Below, in pieces: positions 34,025-42,316 of a DNA stretch of 64,000 nucleotides; within the stretch, counting starts at the first letter, position 1, and the number at the start of each line of letters is the position of its first letter. Where the stretch lies: the NCBI RefSeq assembly GCF_900104175.1, contig NZ_FNIX01000004.1, positions 248,001-312,000 on the forward strand. Direction: 5' to 3'. The notes below the pieces were generated by a model. The model was not told where the DNA came from. It did not search any database and saw only the letters and a program-made list of their open reading frames with translations. The position numbers and the translations under genes are program-made. Origin of the DNA: Lentzea jiangxiensis. GTDB lineage: Bacteria > Actinomycetota > Actinomycetes > Mycobacteriales > Pseudonocardiaceae.

Positions 34025-35038
34025 ATGACCGACCGGGTGCTCGCCATCGACGGCGGGAACAGCAAGACCGCGGTGCTCTTGGTCGACGCGGACGGCAAGG
34101 TGCTCGCGCAGGTGCGCGGCCCCGGCGCCCCGCCGCAGACCGTGGGCATGAAGCGCGGACTCGACGTGTTCGAGGCACTGGCACGCGAGGCCGCAGCTCA
34201 GGCGGGACTGTCCCCCGACGAGCCGATCGCCGCGCACACGTCCGCCTACCTCGCGGGAGCAGACCTGCCCCGCGAGGAGGAGGACCTGACGCGAGCGATC
34301 TCCGAGCGGGGCTGGTCACGCACGACGTTCGTCGGCAACGACACGTTCGCCCTGCTCCGCGCGGGCACCGCCGCCGCCGGGGGTGTGGCGGTCGTGTGCG
34401 GAGCGGGCATCAACGCGGTGGGCGTGGCCCGGGACGGCCGAACCCACCGCTTCCCGGCCCTGGGCGCCATCTCCGGCGACTGGGGAGGCGGCGGCCAACT
34501 GGGCAACGACGCCCTCTGGCACGCGGTGCGAGCGGAGGACGGCCGGGGCCGGCCCACCCTCCTCCTCCCCGCTCTCCTGGAGCACTACGGCGAGACCTCG
34601 ATCCTCAACGTGGTGGAGAAGATCCACTTCGAGGAGCTCGAACTGGACCCGCACGCCCTCTGCCCGTTGGTCTTCGAGGTGGCCGCACAGGGCGATTCCG
34701 TTGCCCTGCACCAGGTCGACCGCCTGATCGAGGAGATCGTCCTCCTCGCCACCGTGTCCCTGCGCAAGCTGAACCTGGTGGACGAGCCCGTCGACGTCGT
34801 ACTGGGCGGCGGAGTCCTCACGAACACCGGTGACGTGGTGGTGGGCCCGGTCAGCAGGCAGATCGCAGAAGCCGCCCCGCTGGCCCGGGTCCGCCTGGTC
34901 GACGTGCCACCGGTGGTGGGCGCGGCACTCCTGGGCCTCGACCACATCGGGGCCTCGCCGAGCGCGGAGCTGAGGCTGCGCTCGGCCTACAGCGACCACC
35001 TGCCGGCAGCCACCCTGGACGTGGCGGCCAGCGGGTAG
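34025..35038 (+). CDS. BadF/BadG-family sugar kinase
   Basis: This 337-residue ASKHA-fold kinase has AIDGGNSKTAVLLVD (phosphate 1), FVGNDTFALLRAG, VVCGAGINAVGV and ISGDWGGGGQLGNDAL (corresponding to the GDDGSAFWLG block of GlcNAc kinases), with an adenosine motif LGGGVL near residue 260. It is the last gene of the ROK-ABC-GH4 operon. It could phosphorylate the imported disaccharide to make the GH4 substrate, or phosphorylate a released monosaccharide. It is clearly divergent from the kinase at 24255, so the two probably have different substrates. Confidence 0.8.
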   Translation: MTDRVLAIDGGNSKTAVLLVDADGKVLAQVRGPGAPPQTVGMKRGLDVFEALAREAAAQAGLSPDEPIAAHTSAYLAGADLPREEEDLTRAISERGWSRTTFVGNDTFALLRAGTAAAGGVAVVCGAGINAVGVARDGRTHRFPALGAISGDWGGGGQLGNDALWHAVRAEDGRGRPTLLLPALLEHYGETSILNVVEKIHFEELELDPHALCPLVFEVAAQGDSVALHQVDRLIEEIVLLATVSLRKLNLVDEPVDVVLGGGVLTNTGDVVVGPVSRQIAEAAPLARVRLVDVPPVVGAALLGLDHIGASPSAELRLRSAYSDHLPAATLDVAASG

Positions 35039-35044
35039 ACAGCC

Positions 35045-35183
35045 CCGTCTCAGGGGGCAGACCGGCGGCGGCGCCTCCTGAGACGGCCCAGCCCACTGCT
35101 CGGGGCTTTCGGCGGCGGCGCCCCGAGCAGTGGTCCCACCCCTTTCCGAGGGGGCTGTCGGCGGCGGAGCCCCCTCGGAAAGG
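35045..35183 (+). terminator. Three tandem GC-rich hairpins closing the GH4/kinase operon
   Basis: Hairpin 1 covers 35045-35086, with a 10-base-pair outer stem. Hairpin 2 covers 35093-35133, with a perfect 14-base-pair stem and 13-base loop. Hairpin 3 covers 35141-35183, with a perfect 16-base-pair stem and 11-base loop. All three loops contain GGCGGCGG. The stems differ in sequence, but the loop motif and spacing are the same, so this looks like a repeated element acting as a compound terminator. Confidence 0.7.
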
Positions 35184-35271
35184 CCCACACCCGGTGTCCG
35201 CAACGGAAACCCAAGACCACTCGCGAAGGCGAAGCCGAGCGTCTTCCCGGACGCTCCACCAACGCGACCAA

Positions 35272-35682
35272 CTACGGAACCGGCGCCACCACGGAAGAAA
35301 CCTCAGACACCAGAACTCCGGAAGACAAAGGCGCGACCCCGGACGGCAACACAGTCGTCCCCACGACGCTCTCCGCAGCCGCCCCCGAACTCTCCCGAGC
35401 CGCACCTCCCTCAGGAGTGACCACGGGGTGCGAATGAGGCGGCGGAGTGACGACAACCGCCCGGCTCCCCCGAGTGGGCCGGACCGCACCGGACGAGGGC
35501 GCGAACTCCATCGGCGGCTGGTCACCGCCGATCTGGGCCACCTCCGGCTCACCGGGCCCACCATCGCCCCCGCCACCCGGCGCGGCACCGGGCAACCCGC
35601 CGATCACCAGCCCGGCGACCACCCCGGCTGTGACGAGCGCGACACCCACGGAAAGAGACGGAAGCGGCAAACCAGATCGCAC
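35272..35682 (-). CDS. Hypothetical small membrane-anchored or secreted Pro/Ser-rich protein
   Basis: I do not recognise this 136-residue candidate. It starts with a hydrophobic stretch (VGVALVTAGVVAGLVIGG) that could be a signal anchor, followed by a low-complexity Gly, Pro, Ser and Val-rich tail. Third-position G+C is high on this strand and better than in the overlapping frames, which supports coding. No ribosome site precedes the GTG at 35682; TACCTT about 7 bases upstream could be a -10 for a leaderless transcript. It may be spurious. Confidence 0.45.
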   Translation of the reverse strand: MRSGLPLPSLSVGVALVTAGVVAGLVIGGLPGAAPGGGGDGGPGEPEVAQIGGDQPPMEFAPSSGAVRPTRGSRAVVVTPPPHSHPVVTPEGGAARESSGAAAESVVGTTVLPSGVAPLSSGVLVSEVSSVVAPVP

Positions 35683-36058
35683 CCGGCAGAAGGTAGCGAC
35701 CGACCGGGACGAATCCCCTGGAACGCTCTCCAGCTTCCCTCGAACGAGTGGTAAAAGGATCGTCGCCCGCTGCGGCGGAACCTACGATGCCGTAACCGAC
35801 GGTGGCGTAACCAGGCGTTCGTTGTGCATGCTCACCAGTCGCCTGCGGATGGGAGCCCGCGAGCGACGGCCGCAACACCACCGCGGCGGTTCGGCAGCGG
35901 AGCCGGCACCGCGGCGGAGCAGGATCCGCGCAACCGCCACAGCGGCCGGACGGATCCCGCGGCCTGGCGACACCCCGTCCGGGCCGGGCAGGCCCGGCGG
36001 ACGGACGCAGGACTCCGCCGGGGCAGGACAGGCCCGGCGGACAGCGAAGGGGGATGCA
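35683..36058. other. Intergenic region upstream of the SGNH hydrolase gene
   Basis: These 376 bases hold no convincing gene. They contain two copies of CGTAACC about 16 bases apart near 35790-35815, possibly operator half-sites, and a run of G+C-rich direct repeats based on CCCGGCGGAC shortly before the SGNH gene. The promoters of the flanking genes should lie here, but I could not place them with confidence. Confidence 0.35.
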
Positions 36059-36847
36059 GTGCTGCTGCGATGGAACAGTCTCGTGGCCCTGGGGGACAGC
36101 TTCACCGAGGGCATGGACGACCCGGGGCCCGGCGACACCTACGTCGGCTGGGCCGACCGCCTGGCCGGGATGCTCGCCCGGAACGGACCCGAGTTCCGGT
36201 ACGCGAACCTCGCGGTCAGGGGCAAGATGCTGCAGGAGATCATCGACGATCAGGTGCCGCTCGCGATCTCCCTCAAGCCCGACCTCGTCACGTTCTGCGG
36301 GGGCGGCAACGACATCATGCTGCCGAACAGCGATCCCGACGCGGTCGCCGAGGTCTACGAGGTGGCCGTGGCCGACCTCAGGGCCGCGGGGTCGGACGTC
36401 CTCATCTTCACCGGCTTCGACACGCGGTCCACCCCGCTGCTCAGAAGCCTGCGCGGCAAGATCGCCATCTACAACTCGCACCTGTGGTCGATCGCCGAGC
36501 GCTACCACTGCCGGATGGTCGACCTGTGGTCCATGCAGGTGCTGCACGACCGCCGGGCCTGGGGCGAGGACAGGTTGCACCTGTCGCCCGAAGGTCACCG
36601 GCGGGTCGCGCTCAAGGCCGCGGAGGTGCTCGGGTTGATCGACAGCCCCTCCTGGAACGAGCCGTGGCCCGCTCTCCAGCAGGCGGACTGGGTGACCCAG
36701 CGCAAGGCCGACCTGAAGTGGGCGCGCGAGCACGTCGTGCCGTGGATCGGCCGCACGCTCAGGGGCGAGTCGATGGGGGACGGGCTGGCGCCGAAACGGC
36801 CGGAGCTCTTGCCGTTGGCGCGGTGCACCGAGGAGAACTACGGCTAG
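36059..36847 (+). CDS. SGNH/GDSL-type esterase family protein
   Basis: This 262-residue cytosolic SGNH hydrolase has block I VALGDSFTEG with the catalytic Ser, Gly in NLAVRGK, block III GGGNDIM with Asn, and block V DRLHLSPEGH with Asp and His. It would hydrolyse an ester, acyl or acetyl substrate that cannot be specified. There is no signal peptide. The GTG at 36059 follows AGGGGG by about 6 bases. The frame is open 600 bases further upstream, but that region looks non-coding. It is followed by a clear terminator and stands alone. Confidence 0.83.
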   Translation: MLLRWNSLVALGDSFTEGMDDPGPGDTYVGWADRLAGMLARNGPEFRYANLAVRGKMLQEIIDDQVPLAISLKPDLVTFCGGGNDIMLPNSDPDAVAEVYEVAVADLRAAGSDVLIFTGFDTRSTPLLRSLRGKIAIYNSHLWSIAERYHCRMVDLWSMQVLHDRRAWGEDRLHLSPEGHRRVALKAAEVLGLIDSPSWNEPWPALQQADWVTQRKADLKWAREHVVPWIGRTLRGESMGDGLAPKRPELLPLARCTEENYG

Positions 36848-36855
36848 GAGCGGAA

Positions 36856-36893
36856 AGCCCGACCGGCACTCTCCCCCGAATGCCGGTCGGGCT
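36856..36893. terminator. Terminator between SGNH hydrolase and SARP regulator genes
   Basis: A perfect 13-base-pair stem (36856-36868 with 36881-36893, AGCCCGACCGGCA and its complement) with a 12-base loop lies 9 bases after the SGNH stop and about 100 bases from the end of the convergent regulator gene. CCTTTCC follows on the + strand. Confidence 0.75.
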
Positions 36894-36991
36894 CCTTTCC
36901 GGTGCAGGCGCCTTACCCCCTCGGCAATCCCCCACTCGGCTGCCTGCACGTCCAACATCCCATGTTTTGGGACCAGATGACTAAACGCCCG

Positions 36992-39757
36992 CTAAACCTC
37001 GGACGACAGCGAGTCCAGAAGAGCCCGCACCTCGACCGCGCGGGCCGAGTTGACCTGGGAGTACAGGCGCAGCGCCTCCGTCAATTCCGCTGCCGCAGCA
37101 ACCCATTCCGCCCGCCGGAGCAACACCGAGCCGAGGACGTGGCGGCCGAAGCCCTCCAGGTGCAGGACGTCGGCGACGGCGGCCTGGTCGACGACCTGGC
37201 GGGCCAGCAGCTCGGCCTGGTCGAGGTCTCCCGCGTCGAGGTGCAGCTCGGCGAGGTTCGCGAGGCCGCGGACCAACGCCACCTGGTCGCCCGAGCGCCG
37301 GTACACCTCGACGGCGTGGGTCTGGTGCCGCAGGGCGACGTCCACGTGGCCGCGGGCCTGCTCGACCTGCGCCACGTTGTTGAGGCCGTGGGCCTCGCCG
37401 ACGGTGTCGCCGGACTGCTGGGCCAGCTGCACCGACTCCCAGAAGTGCAGCAGCGCCTCGTCGTGCAGGTGCAGGCGGAACAGGACGTCGGCGAGCTGGG
37501 CGAGCGTCAGCACCAGGTACTGGCGCTCCCCCAGCTCGGTCGCGAGCCGGTGCGCACGGCGCGCGTCCGGCAGCAGGACGGGTCGTCCCAGCCGGGCGTT
37601 CGTCGTGTAGGTCGTGTCCAGCATCAGGACCTGGCCGAGGCGGCTCCCCGTCACCTCGGCCGCGGCCAGGCCGAACCCGACCAGCGCCACCCACTCGCCG
37701 GTGAGCGCGCGCACGGTCGCGTAGTGGTGCAGCAGCCGGACGAGCTGCCACACCTGGTCGTGCAGACCCCGTTCGGCGGCCGCGTGCACGACCGCGACGA
37801 TGTTGGGCCACTCCCGGTCGAACCAGCCGACCGGGTCGTCGAACGCCGGCAGGGACGTGGACCCGTTGTCCCGCAACGCGAAGTCGAGACCGTCGCGCGC
37901 CGGCCGGATGGCGCGGCGCACGTGGTCGCACACGACCAGGTAGTAGTTCACCAGGCGCCGCAACGAATCCTGGTCCGCACGGCCGACTCCGCGCACGTAC
38001 AGCCGGACCAGCTCGTGCATCGTGAACCCGTCCGGCCACGGCTCGACGAGCAGGTTCACCTCGACGAGCTGCGTCAGCCGGTCGCGGGCCGACTCGACGC
38101 GGGTGCTGGTCAGCGCCGCCACGGCGTGCGACGACATCCACCGGCCGGGTGCGAGGCCGACGGACTGGAAGACCTCGCCGAGCTCGGACGGCAGGGCGCG
38201 CGTCGAGAGGTCGAGCGCGCGCGACACCCCCACCCCGGCCTCGGGCAGGTCGAGGCCGCGCAGGCGCTGACCGTCGTCGGCCAGCTCCCCCACCAGCTCC
38301 TCGACGGTCCACTCCGGACTGATCACGAGCTTCGCCGCCGCCACCCGCAGCGCGAGCGGCAGCCCGCCGCACAGCTCCGCGAGCTTCTTCGCCGCCACCG
38401 GGTCCTCCGACGACAGGGACCTGCCCAGCACGTCGTCGACCAGTTCCCGGGCGGCGTCGTCGTCCAGCGGGCCGAGCTTGCGCACGCGGGCGCTGTGGGT
38501 GACGACGAGCCGTTCGAGCTGTGACCGCGACGTCACCAGCACGACCGAGCCCGACCCCGGCGGCAGCAGCGGCTGGACCTGGTCGAAGGCCGTCGCGTCG
38601 TCCAGCACCACCAGCACGCGGCGGCGGTGCAGCAACGAGCGGTACAGGCCGACGCGGTCCTGCACCGCGACCGGCACGCCGTCCGCCGGCACGCCCAGCG
38701 CCACGAGGAACCTGGTCAGCACCTCACCGGGCTCGGTGTCGCCGAGCGACGCGAACAGCACGCCGTGCGGGAACATCGCGGAGTTCTCGTGCCCCCACGT
38801 GATCGCGAGGGCGCTCTTGCCGACGCCGGGCGCACCGGTCAGCACGGCCACGGTCGTCGCGAGCAGGTTCCTGGCCGCGCAGACGGTGTCGAGCCACGCC
38901 TTGTCGTCGTCCCGGCCGAACAGCCTCGACGCGGACGCGGGCAGCAGCGCGGGCGCCACGATCCCCGCCCGCGGTGCGACGGGACGCGACTCGACGGGAC
39001 CGACCACGCTCAGCGCCGGGTCGTCGCGCAGCACCTGCTCGTGCAGCGCCCGCAGCTGCGGTCCGGGGTCGATGCCCAGCTCGTCCACGGCACGGCGCTG
39101 GAACCGCTGGTAGGCCTCCAGGGCGTCGGCGCGCTGCCCGGACCGGTAGAGCGCGCGCATGCTGTGCGCGACCAGGCGTTCCCGGAACGGGTACTCGGTG
39201 CACAGCCCGCGCAGCTCGCCCACCAGCTCCAGGTGGCGGCCCAGCTCCAGCTCGGCGTCGATGCGTTCCTCCAACGCCGACAGCCGCAGCTCCTCGAGGC
39301 CCGAGGTCATCGGGTCGCCCGGTACGTCCACGAGCACCGGGCCGCGCCACAGACCCAACGCCTCGCGCAGCAAGCCCGCCCTGATGGCGGCGGGCTTGCC
39401 GCGGGCAGACGCCACGAGCTGCCGGGCGCGGTGCAGGTCGAGACGCCACGGGTCCACGGTCAGCTGGTACCCCGTCGGCGTGGTGCGGATGGTCGCGGAG
39501 GCCGACGGGTCGGCCTCCTCCAGCACCTTGCGCAGCCGCGAGACGTAACCGTGCACGATGGTCCGCGCCGTGGCCGGAGGCGCGTCCGTCCACAGCGCGT
39601 CGACGATCCGGTCGATCGAGACGGGTCGGTTCGCCTCGACGACCAGCATGGCCAGCAGCCCGCGCATGCCGCGGCGGCCCAGCTGGACGAGCCGTCCGTC
39701 GGCGAGCACCTGGAGTGGACCGAGCACGCCGAACTCGAGTCCGGTTTTGCTCCGCAT
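36992..39757 (-). CDS. AfsR/SARP-family regulator with NB-ARC ATPase and TPR domains
   Basis: This is a 921-residue regulator. Domains in order are an OmpR-like winged helix (about 8-95, RTIVHGYVSRLRKVLE), BTAD (about 102-247, ending FQRRAVDELGIDPGPQLRAL), an NB-ARC STAND ATPase (P-loop TGAPGVGKSA near 308-315, Walker B VLVVLDDA, CGGLPLALRVAA as the GxP motif) and TPR-like repeats (about 690-900). Such proteins activate antibiotic or developmental genes after ATP-driven oligomerisation. The ATG at 39757 has GGGAGGGG just upstream. No biosynthetic cluster adjoins it, so it is a global or distant regulator. It is divergent from an ADP-ribosylglycohydrolase gene. Confidence 0.9.
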   Translation of the reverse strand: MRSKTGLEFGVLGPLQVLADGRLVQLGRRGMRGLLAMLVVEANRPVSIDRIVDALWTDAPPATARTIVHGYVSRLRKVLEEADPSASATIRTTPTGYQLTVDPWRLDLHRARQLVASARGKPAAIRAGLLREALGLWRGPVLVDVPGDPMTSGLEELRLSALEERIDAELELGRHLELVGELRGLCTEYPFRERLVAHSMRALYRSGQRADALEAYQRFQRRAVDELGIDPGPQLRALHEQVLRDDPALSVVGPVESRPVAPRAGIVAPALLPASASRLFGRDDDKAWLDTVCAARNLLATTVAVLTGAPGVGKSALAITWGHENSAMFPHGVLFASLGDTEPGEVLTRFLVALGVPADGVPVAVQDRVGLYRSLLHRRRVLVVLDDATAFDQVQPLLPPGSGSVVLVTSRSQLERLVVTHSARVRKLGPLDDDAARELVDDVLGRSLSSEDPVAAKKLAELCGGLPLALRVAAAKLVISPEWTVEELVGELADDGQRLRGLDLPEAGVGVSRALDLSTRALPSELGEVFQSVGLAPGRWMSSHAVAALTSTRVESARDRLTQLVEVNLLVEPWPDGFTMHELVRLYVRGVGRADQDSLRRLVNYYLVVCDHVRRAIRPARDGLDFALRDNGSTSLPAFDDPVGWFDREWPNIVAVVHAAAERGLHDQVWQLVRLLHHYATVRALTGEWVALVGFGLAAAEVTGSRLGQVLMLDTTYTTNARLGRPVLLPDARRAHRLATELGERQYLVLTLAQLADVLFRLHLHDEALLHFWESVQLAQQSGDTVGEAHGLNNVAQVEQARGHVDVALRHQTHAVEVYRRSGDQVALVRGLANLAELHLDAGDLDQAELLARQVVDQAAVADVLHLEGFGRHVLGSVLLRRAEWVAAAAELTEALRLYSQVNSARAVEVRALLDSLSSEV

Positions 39758-39859
39758 GCCCCTCCCTCTCCCGTGCCGACCTCGTCACTTCAACAGGTGG
39801 GCGGGGGGCCGTCCCAGATACAAGTGCGGCCCGAGTTCGCGGGGCGCTACTGTTCACGG

Positions 39860-40894
39860 GTGCCGCGAGATCGGAACTCCGTGGTTGACCGCGGCGCCGG
39901 GTGTCTCCTCGGCGGCGCTCTCGGTGATGCGCTCGGTGCTCCTGTGCAGTACCTCGGCTGGGCCGACATCCAGCGCGAACACGGCCCCGAGGGCGTCCTG
40001 GGACCTCCGAAGCCCGCGTTGTTCACCGACGACACCCAGCTGACCCTCTTCACCGCCGACGGCTACCTGCGCGCGTACGTGCGCGGCAAGCGCACCGGCG
40101 AGTGGCAACCGATGGAGATGGTCTGGCACAGCTACCGGCGGTGGCTGGTCACCCAGCAGCAACCGGCTCCCGAGCAGGGCGCGGTGGGCCTGCTCGCCGA
40201 CGAACGGCTGTACGAGAGCCGCTCGCCGGGCCTGACGTGCCTGCGCGCGCTGGCTGCCGAGACACCGTCCACTCCGGAGAACCCGCACAACGAGTCGTCC
40301 GGCTGCAACGGCGTGACGCGCACCGCTCCGGCGGGTTTCGCGCCGTCCGCGGCGATCGCGTACGACCTGGGCTGCCGCTTCGCCGCGCTGACGCACGGCG
40401 GCACGGGCGGCTGGGTGTCCGGTGGCGCGCTGGCGCTGCTGGTGCACCTGCTCGCCGTGAAGGGCAGGCCGGTGCGCGAGGCCGTCGACCAGGTCATCGG
40501 CCGGGTGCTGCGCGACGACACGTACACCGCGACCGTCCTCACGCGAGCCGTGGTGCTGGCCGAGGAGCACGACGGCCAGTCACCCGTGCGCGTCGACCGG
40601 CTCGGCAGCGGCTGGACGGGTCCGGAGGCGCTGGCGATAGCGGTCTACACCGTGCTGACGCACCCGAAGCCGGCGCAGTTCGTCGACGCGATGCGCGCGG
40701 CGGCCAACCACTCCGGCGGCAGCGACGCCACGGCGGCGTTGACGGGGAACATCCTCGGCGCGCTGCACGGCGCGGACGCGTTGCCCCGCGACTGGCTGAT
40801 GGGCCTCGAGATGGTGGACGTGCTCGACGCGATGGGACGCGACCTCGGCATGTCCGCGGTCAACCTCGACTTCAACGAGGACCGCTACGCCTGA
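39860..40894 (+). CDS. ADP-ribosylglycohydrolase family protein
   Basis: This is a protein of about 344 residues of the DraG/ARH fold, which removes ADP-ribose from proteins or nucleic acids using two magnesium ions. Metal-binding motifs are clear: GCLLGGALGDALGAP, FTDDTQLTLF and NHSGGSDATAALTGNILGA. The start is uncertain. The GTG at 39860 gives a slightly longer N-terminus (VPRDRNS); the GTG at 39881 is also possible, and neither has a strong ribosome site. It lies 102 bases from the divergent SARP gene and ends before a terminator. No ADP-ribosyltransferase gene is adjacent, so a toxin-antitoxin pair is not visible. Confidence 0.85.
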   Translation: MPRDRNSVVDRGAGCLLGGALGDALGAPVQYLGWADIQREHGPEGVLGPPKPALFTDDTQLTLFTADGYLRAYVRGKRTGEWQPMEMVWHSYRRWLVTQQQPAPEQGAVGLLADERLYESRSPGLTCLRALAAETPSTPENPHNESSGCNGVTRTAPAGFAPSAAIAYDLGCRFAALTHGGTGGWVSGGALALLVHLLAVKGRPVREAVDQVIGRVLRDDTYTATVLTRAVVLAEEHDGQSPVRVDRLGSGWTGPEALAIAVYTVLTHPKPAQFVDAMRAAANHSGGSDATAALTGNILGALHGADALPRDWLMGLEMVDVLDAMGRDLGMSAVNLDFNEDRYA

Positions 40895-40901
40895 CACAGA
40901 A

Positions 40902-40947
40902 AAAGCCTGCTGGGTTGCGCTCCCGAATTCGCAACACAGCAGGCTTT
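40902..40947. terminator. Terminator between ADP-ribosylglycohydrolase and apbE genes
   Basis: AAAGCCTGCTG (40902-40912) pairs with CAGCAGGCTTT (40937-40947). An inner GTTGCG/CGCAAC stem extends it. It lies between convergent genes, has A-rich and T-containing flanks and can work in both directions. Confidence 0.75.
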
Positions 40948-41061
40948 CTCGCACGAGCAGTTGGTCGACAGCAGGCCGGGACTTGCCCCGAGCGCGAGCT
41001 CCGATCCAGCTCTTGATCAACGAAACGTGCCCCGGAGTCAAGGCTCCGTTGGGCGATCATG

Positions 41062-41802
41062 CTAACAGATGTGCACGGGAAGTCCAGGACTCGAGTGCAC
41101 GCGACGATCTTCGTCGACGATGAAGACCTCGCACCCCTCCTGCGCCGCCGCCCACCCGATCCCCTCCCTGCCCAGCGCGAACGCCGCTGTGGCAGTGGTA
41201 TCCGCGATCGCGAGGTCGTCGGAGAAGACCGTGACGGAGATCAACCCCGTCACGGGCTGCCCGGTGCGGCCGTCGAGGATGTGCTGACCGCGTTCGTACA
41301 ACGCTGACGTGGCAACGGCTCCGTCGCGCACGCCGAGCACGACGCTCAGCCGGTCGGCGAGGTCGGGATGCCGAACACCGACGCGCCAAGGCTTTCCGGG
41401 TTCCGGTTCGCCGGCCGTCACGACGTCGCCGCCCGCGTTGACGCAGAACGACGTGGCGCCGCCCTCGCGCAGCACGTCCGCCGCGCGTTGCACGGCCCAG
41501 CCCTTCACGACCGCGCACGGGTCGAGGCCGCGTCCCGGCAGCCGCGCCGTGAACGCGCCGCCGGTCGACTGCTCGTACCAGTCGCACAGCGACAGCACCT
41601 CGACCAGGTCCGGGCTGAGCTCCTCCCCGGTGAGCTCGCCCCGGTCCAACCTGGACACCTCGCTGCCGGGCTTGAACGGCGAGAACCGGGCGTCCGCCTC
41701 GCGCAGCCAGGCGAACGCCCGCTCGGCCAGTGCGGCGTCCCCGTCACGCAGGTCCACCGAGATCGGCAGGCCCATGACGTGGTCGACGCGCCGCACGGAC
41801 AT
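41062..41802 (-). CDS. apbE: FAD:protein FMN transferase
   Basis: This 246-residue ApbE-family enzyme covalently attaches FMN from FAD to a Thr or Ser in a target flavoprotein. Conserved elements include SPFKPGSEVSRLDRG, DPCAVVKGWAVQRA, CVNAGGDVV, the late block ALYERGQHILDGRTGQPV and IADTTATAAFALG. There is no lipobox, so it acts in the cytosol or lacks the usual anchor. Its likely target is the FMN-binding protein encoded 2 bases upstream on this strand. The three genes 43675 to 41062 form one leftward unit. Confidence 0.88.
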   Translation of the reverse strand: MSVRRVDHVMGLPISVDLRDGDAALAERAFAWLREADARFSPFKPGSEVSRLDRGELTGEELSPDLVEVLSLCDWYEQSTGGAFTARLPGRGLDPCAVVKGWAVQRAADVLREGGATSFCVNAGGDVVTAGEPEPGKPWRVGVRHPDLADRLSVVLGVRDGAVATSALYERGQHILDGRTGQPVTGLISVTVFSDDLAIADTTATAAFALGREGIGWAAAQEGCEVFIVDEDRRVHSSPGLPVHIC

Positions 41803-41804
41803 CC

Positions 41805-42302
41805 CTACCTCGCCCCGTCGAGGGCGGCCTGCAGCGACTGCTTGTACCCCTCGGAGGTCGCGGTCGCGCCGGACACCGTGTCGATGTCCGCGCTCTGCGC
41901 CTTCAGGGCCGACTCGCGCAGCAGCGGCAGCGCCGTCCTGGTCGGGTTGCTGTTGGGCGCCCGCAACGCCTTCACGTCGACGATCTTGGTGCCCTGGAAC
42001 ACCACCTGCACCTGCACGGTGCCCTCGGACGTGTTCACCGCGGGCCCGGAGACGCTGCGGTTCTGCGCCTGCTGCTGGGTGGTCTGCTGCTGGGTGGTCT
42101 GCTGCTGGCGGGGTTGCGTCGTCTTCGGCGCGGCACCGGTGGACTTGGGCGCGGCCTGGGTGCTCCGGGGCGCCGTCTGCTGCTGCGCCTCCGGTGCGGC
42201 GACCTCGCTGATCTCGCCCTCGTGGCCGGAAGCCGGCGAGTAGAGCCAGACCGGGACGAGACCGGCCACGCTCAGCGCCAGAACGGGAATTGCCCTCTTC
42301 AC
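41805..42302 (-). CDS. Exported FMN-binding domain protein with Thr/Gln repeat linker
   Basis: This 165-residue protein has an N-terminal hydrophobic signal or anchor (VKRAIPVLALSVAGLVPVWL). A low-complexity linker follows, containing TTQQQ repeats (residues about 65-80). The C-terminal FMN_bind domain (about 85-163) contains DTVSGATATSEGY, in which the Thr of SGAT is the usual site of covalent FMN attachment by ApbE. It probably carries electrons on the outer face of the membrane, fed by the ferric-reductase-like protein encoded just upstream. The linker DNA consists of near-identical 15-base repeats around 42069-42107 and may vary in length between strains. Confidence 0.85.
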   Translation of the reverse strand: MKRAIPVLALSVAGLVPVWLYSPASGHEGEISEVAAPEAQQQTAPRSTQAAPKSTGAAPKTTQPRQQQTTQQQTTQQQAQNRSVSGPAVNTSEGTVQVQVVFQGTKIVDVKALRAPNSNPTRTALPLLRESALKAQSADIDTVSGATATSEGYKQSLQAALDGAR

Positions 42303-42316
42303 GTCGTCGGACCCTC

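Noticed and set aside
35194-35754. A + strand open frame of 186 codons after the triple hairpins
   Set aside because: It is very Arg-rich with no ribosome site and weaker codon bias than the opposing minus-strand candidate at 35272-35682.
36992-40894. Toxin-antitoxin or biosynthetic cluster involving the SARP regulator and ADP-ribosylglycohydrolase
   Set aside because: There is no ADP-ribosyltransferase toxin and no PKS, NRPS, terpene or RiPP genes within the window; the adjacency alone is not enough.
42061-42110. CRISPR-like short repeats
   Set aside because: They are contiguous in-frame 15-base repeats without spacers, coding for TTQQQ in the FMN-binding protein.
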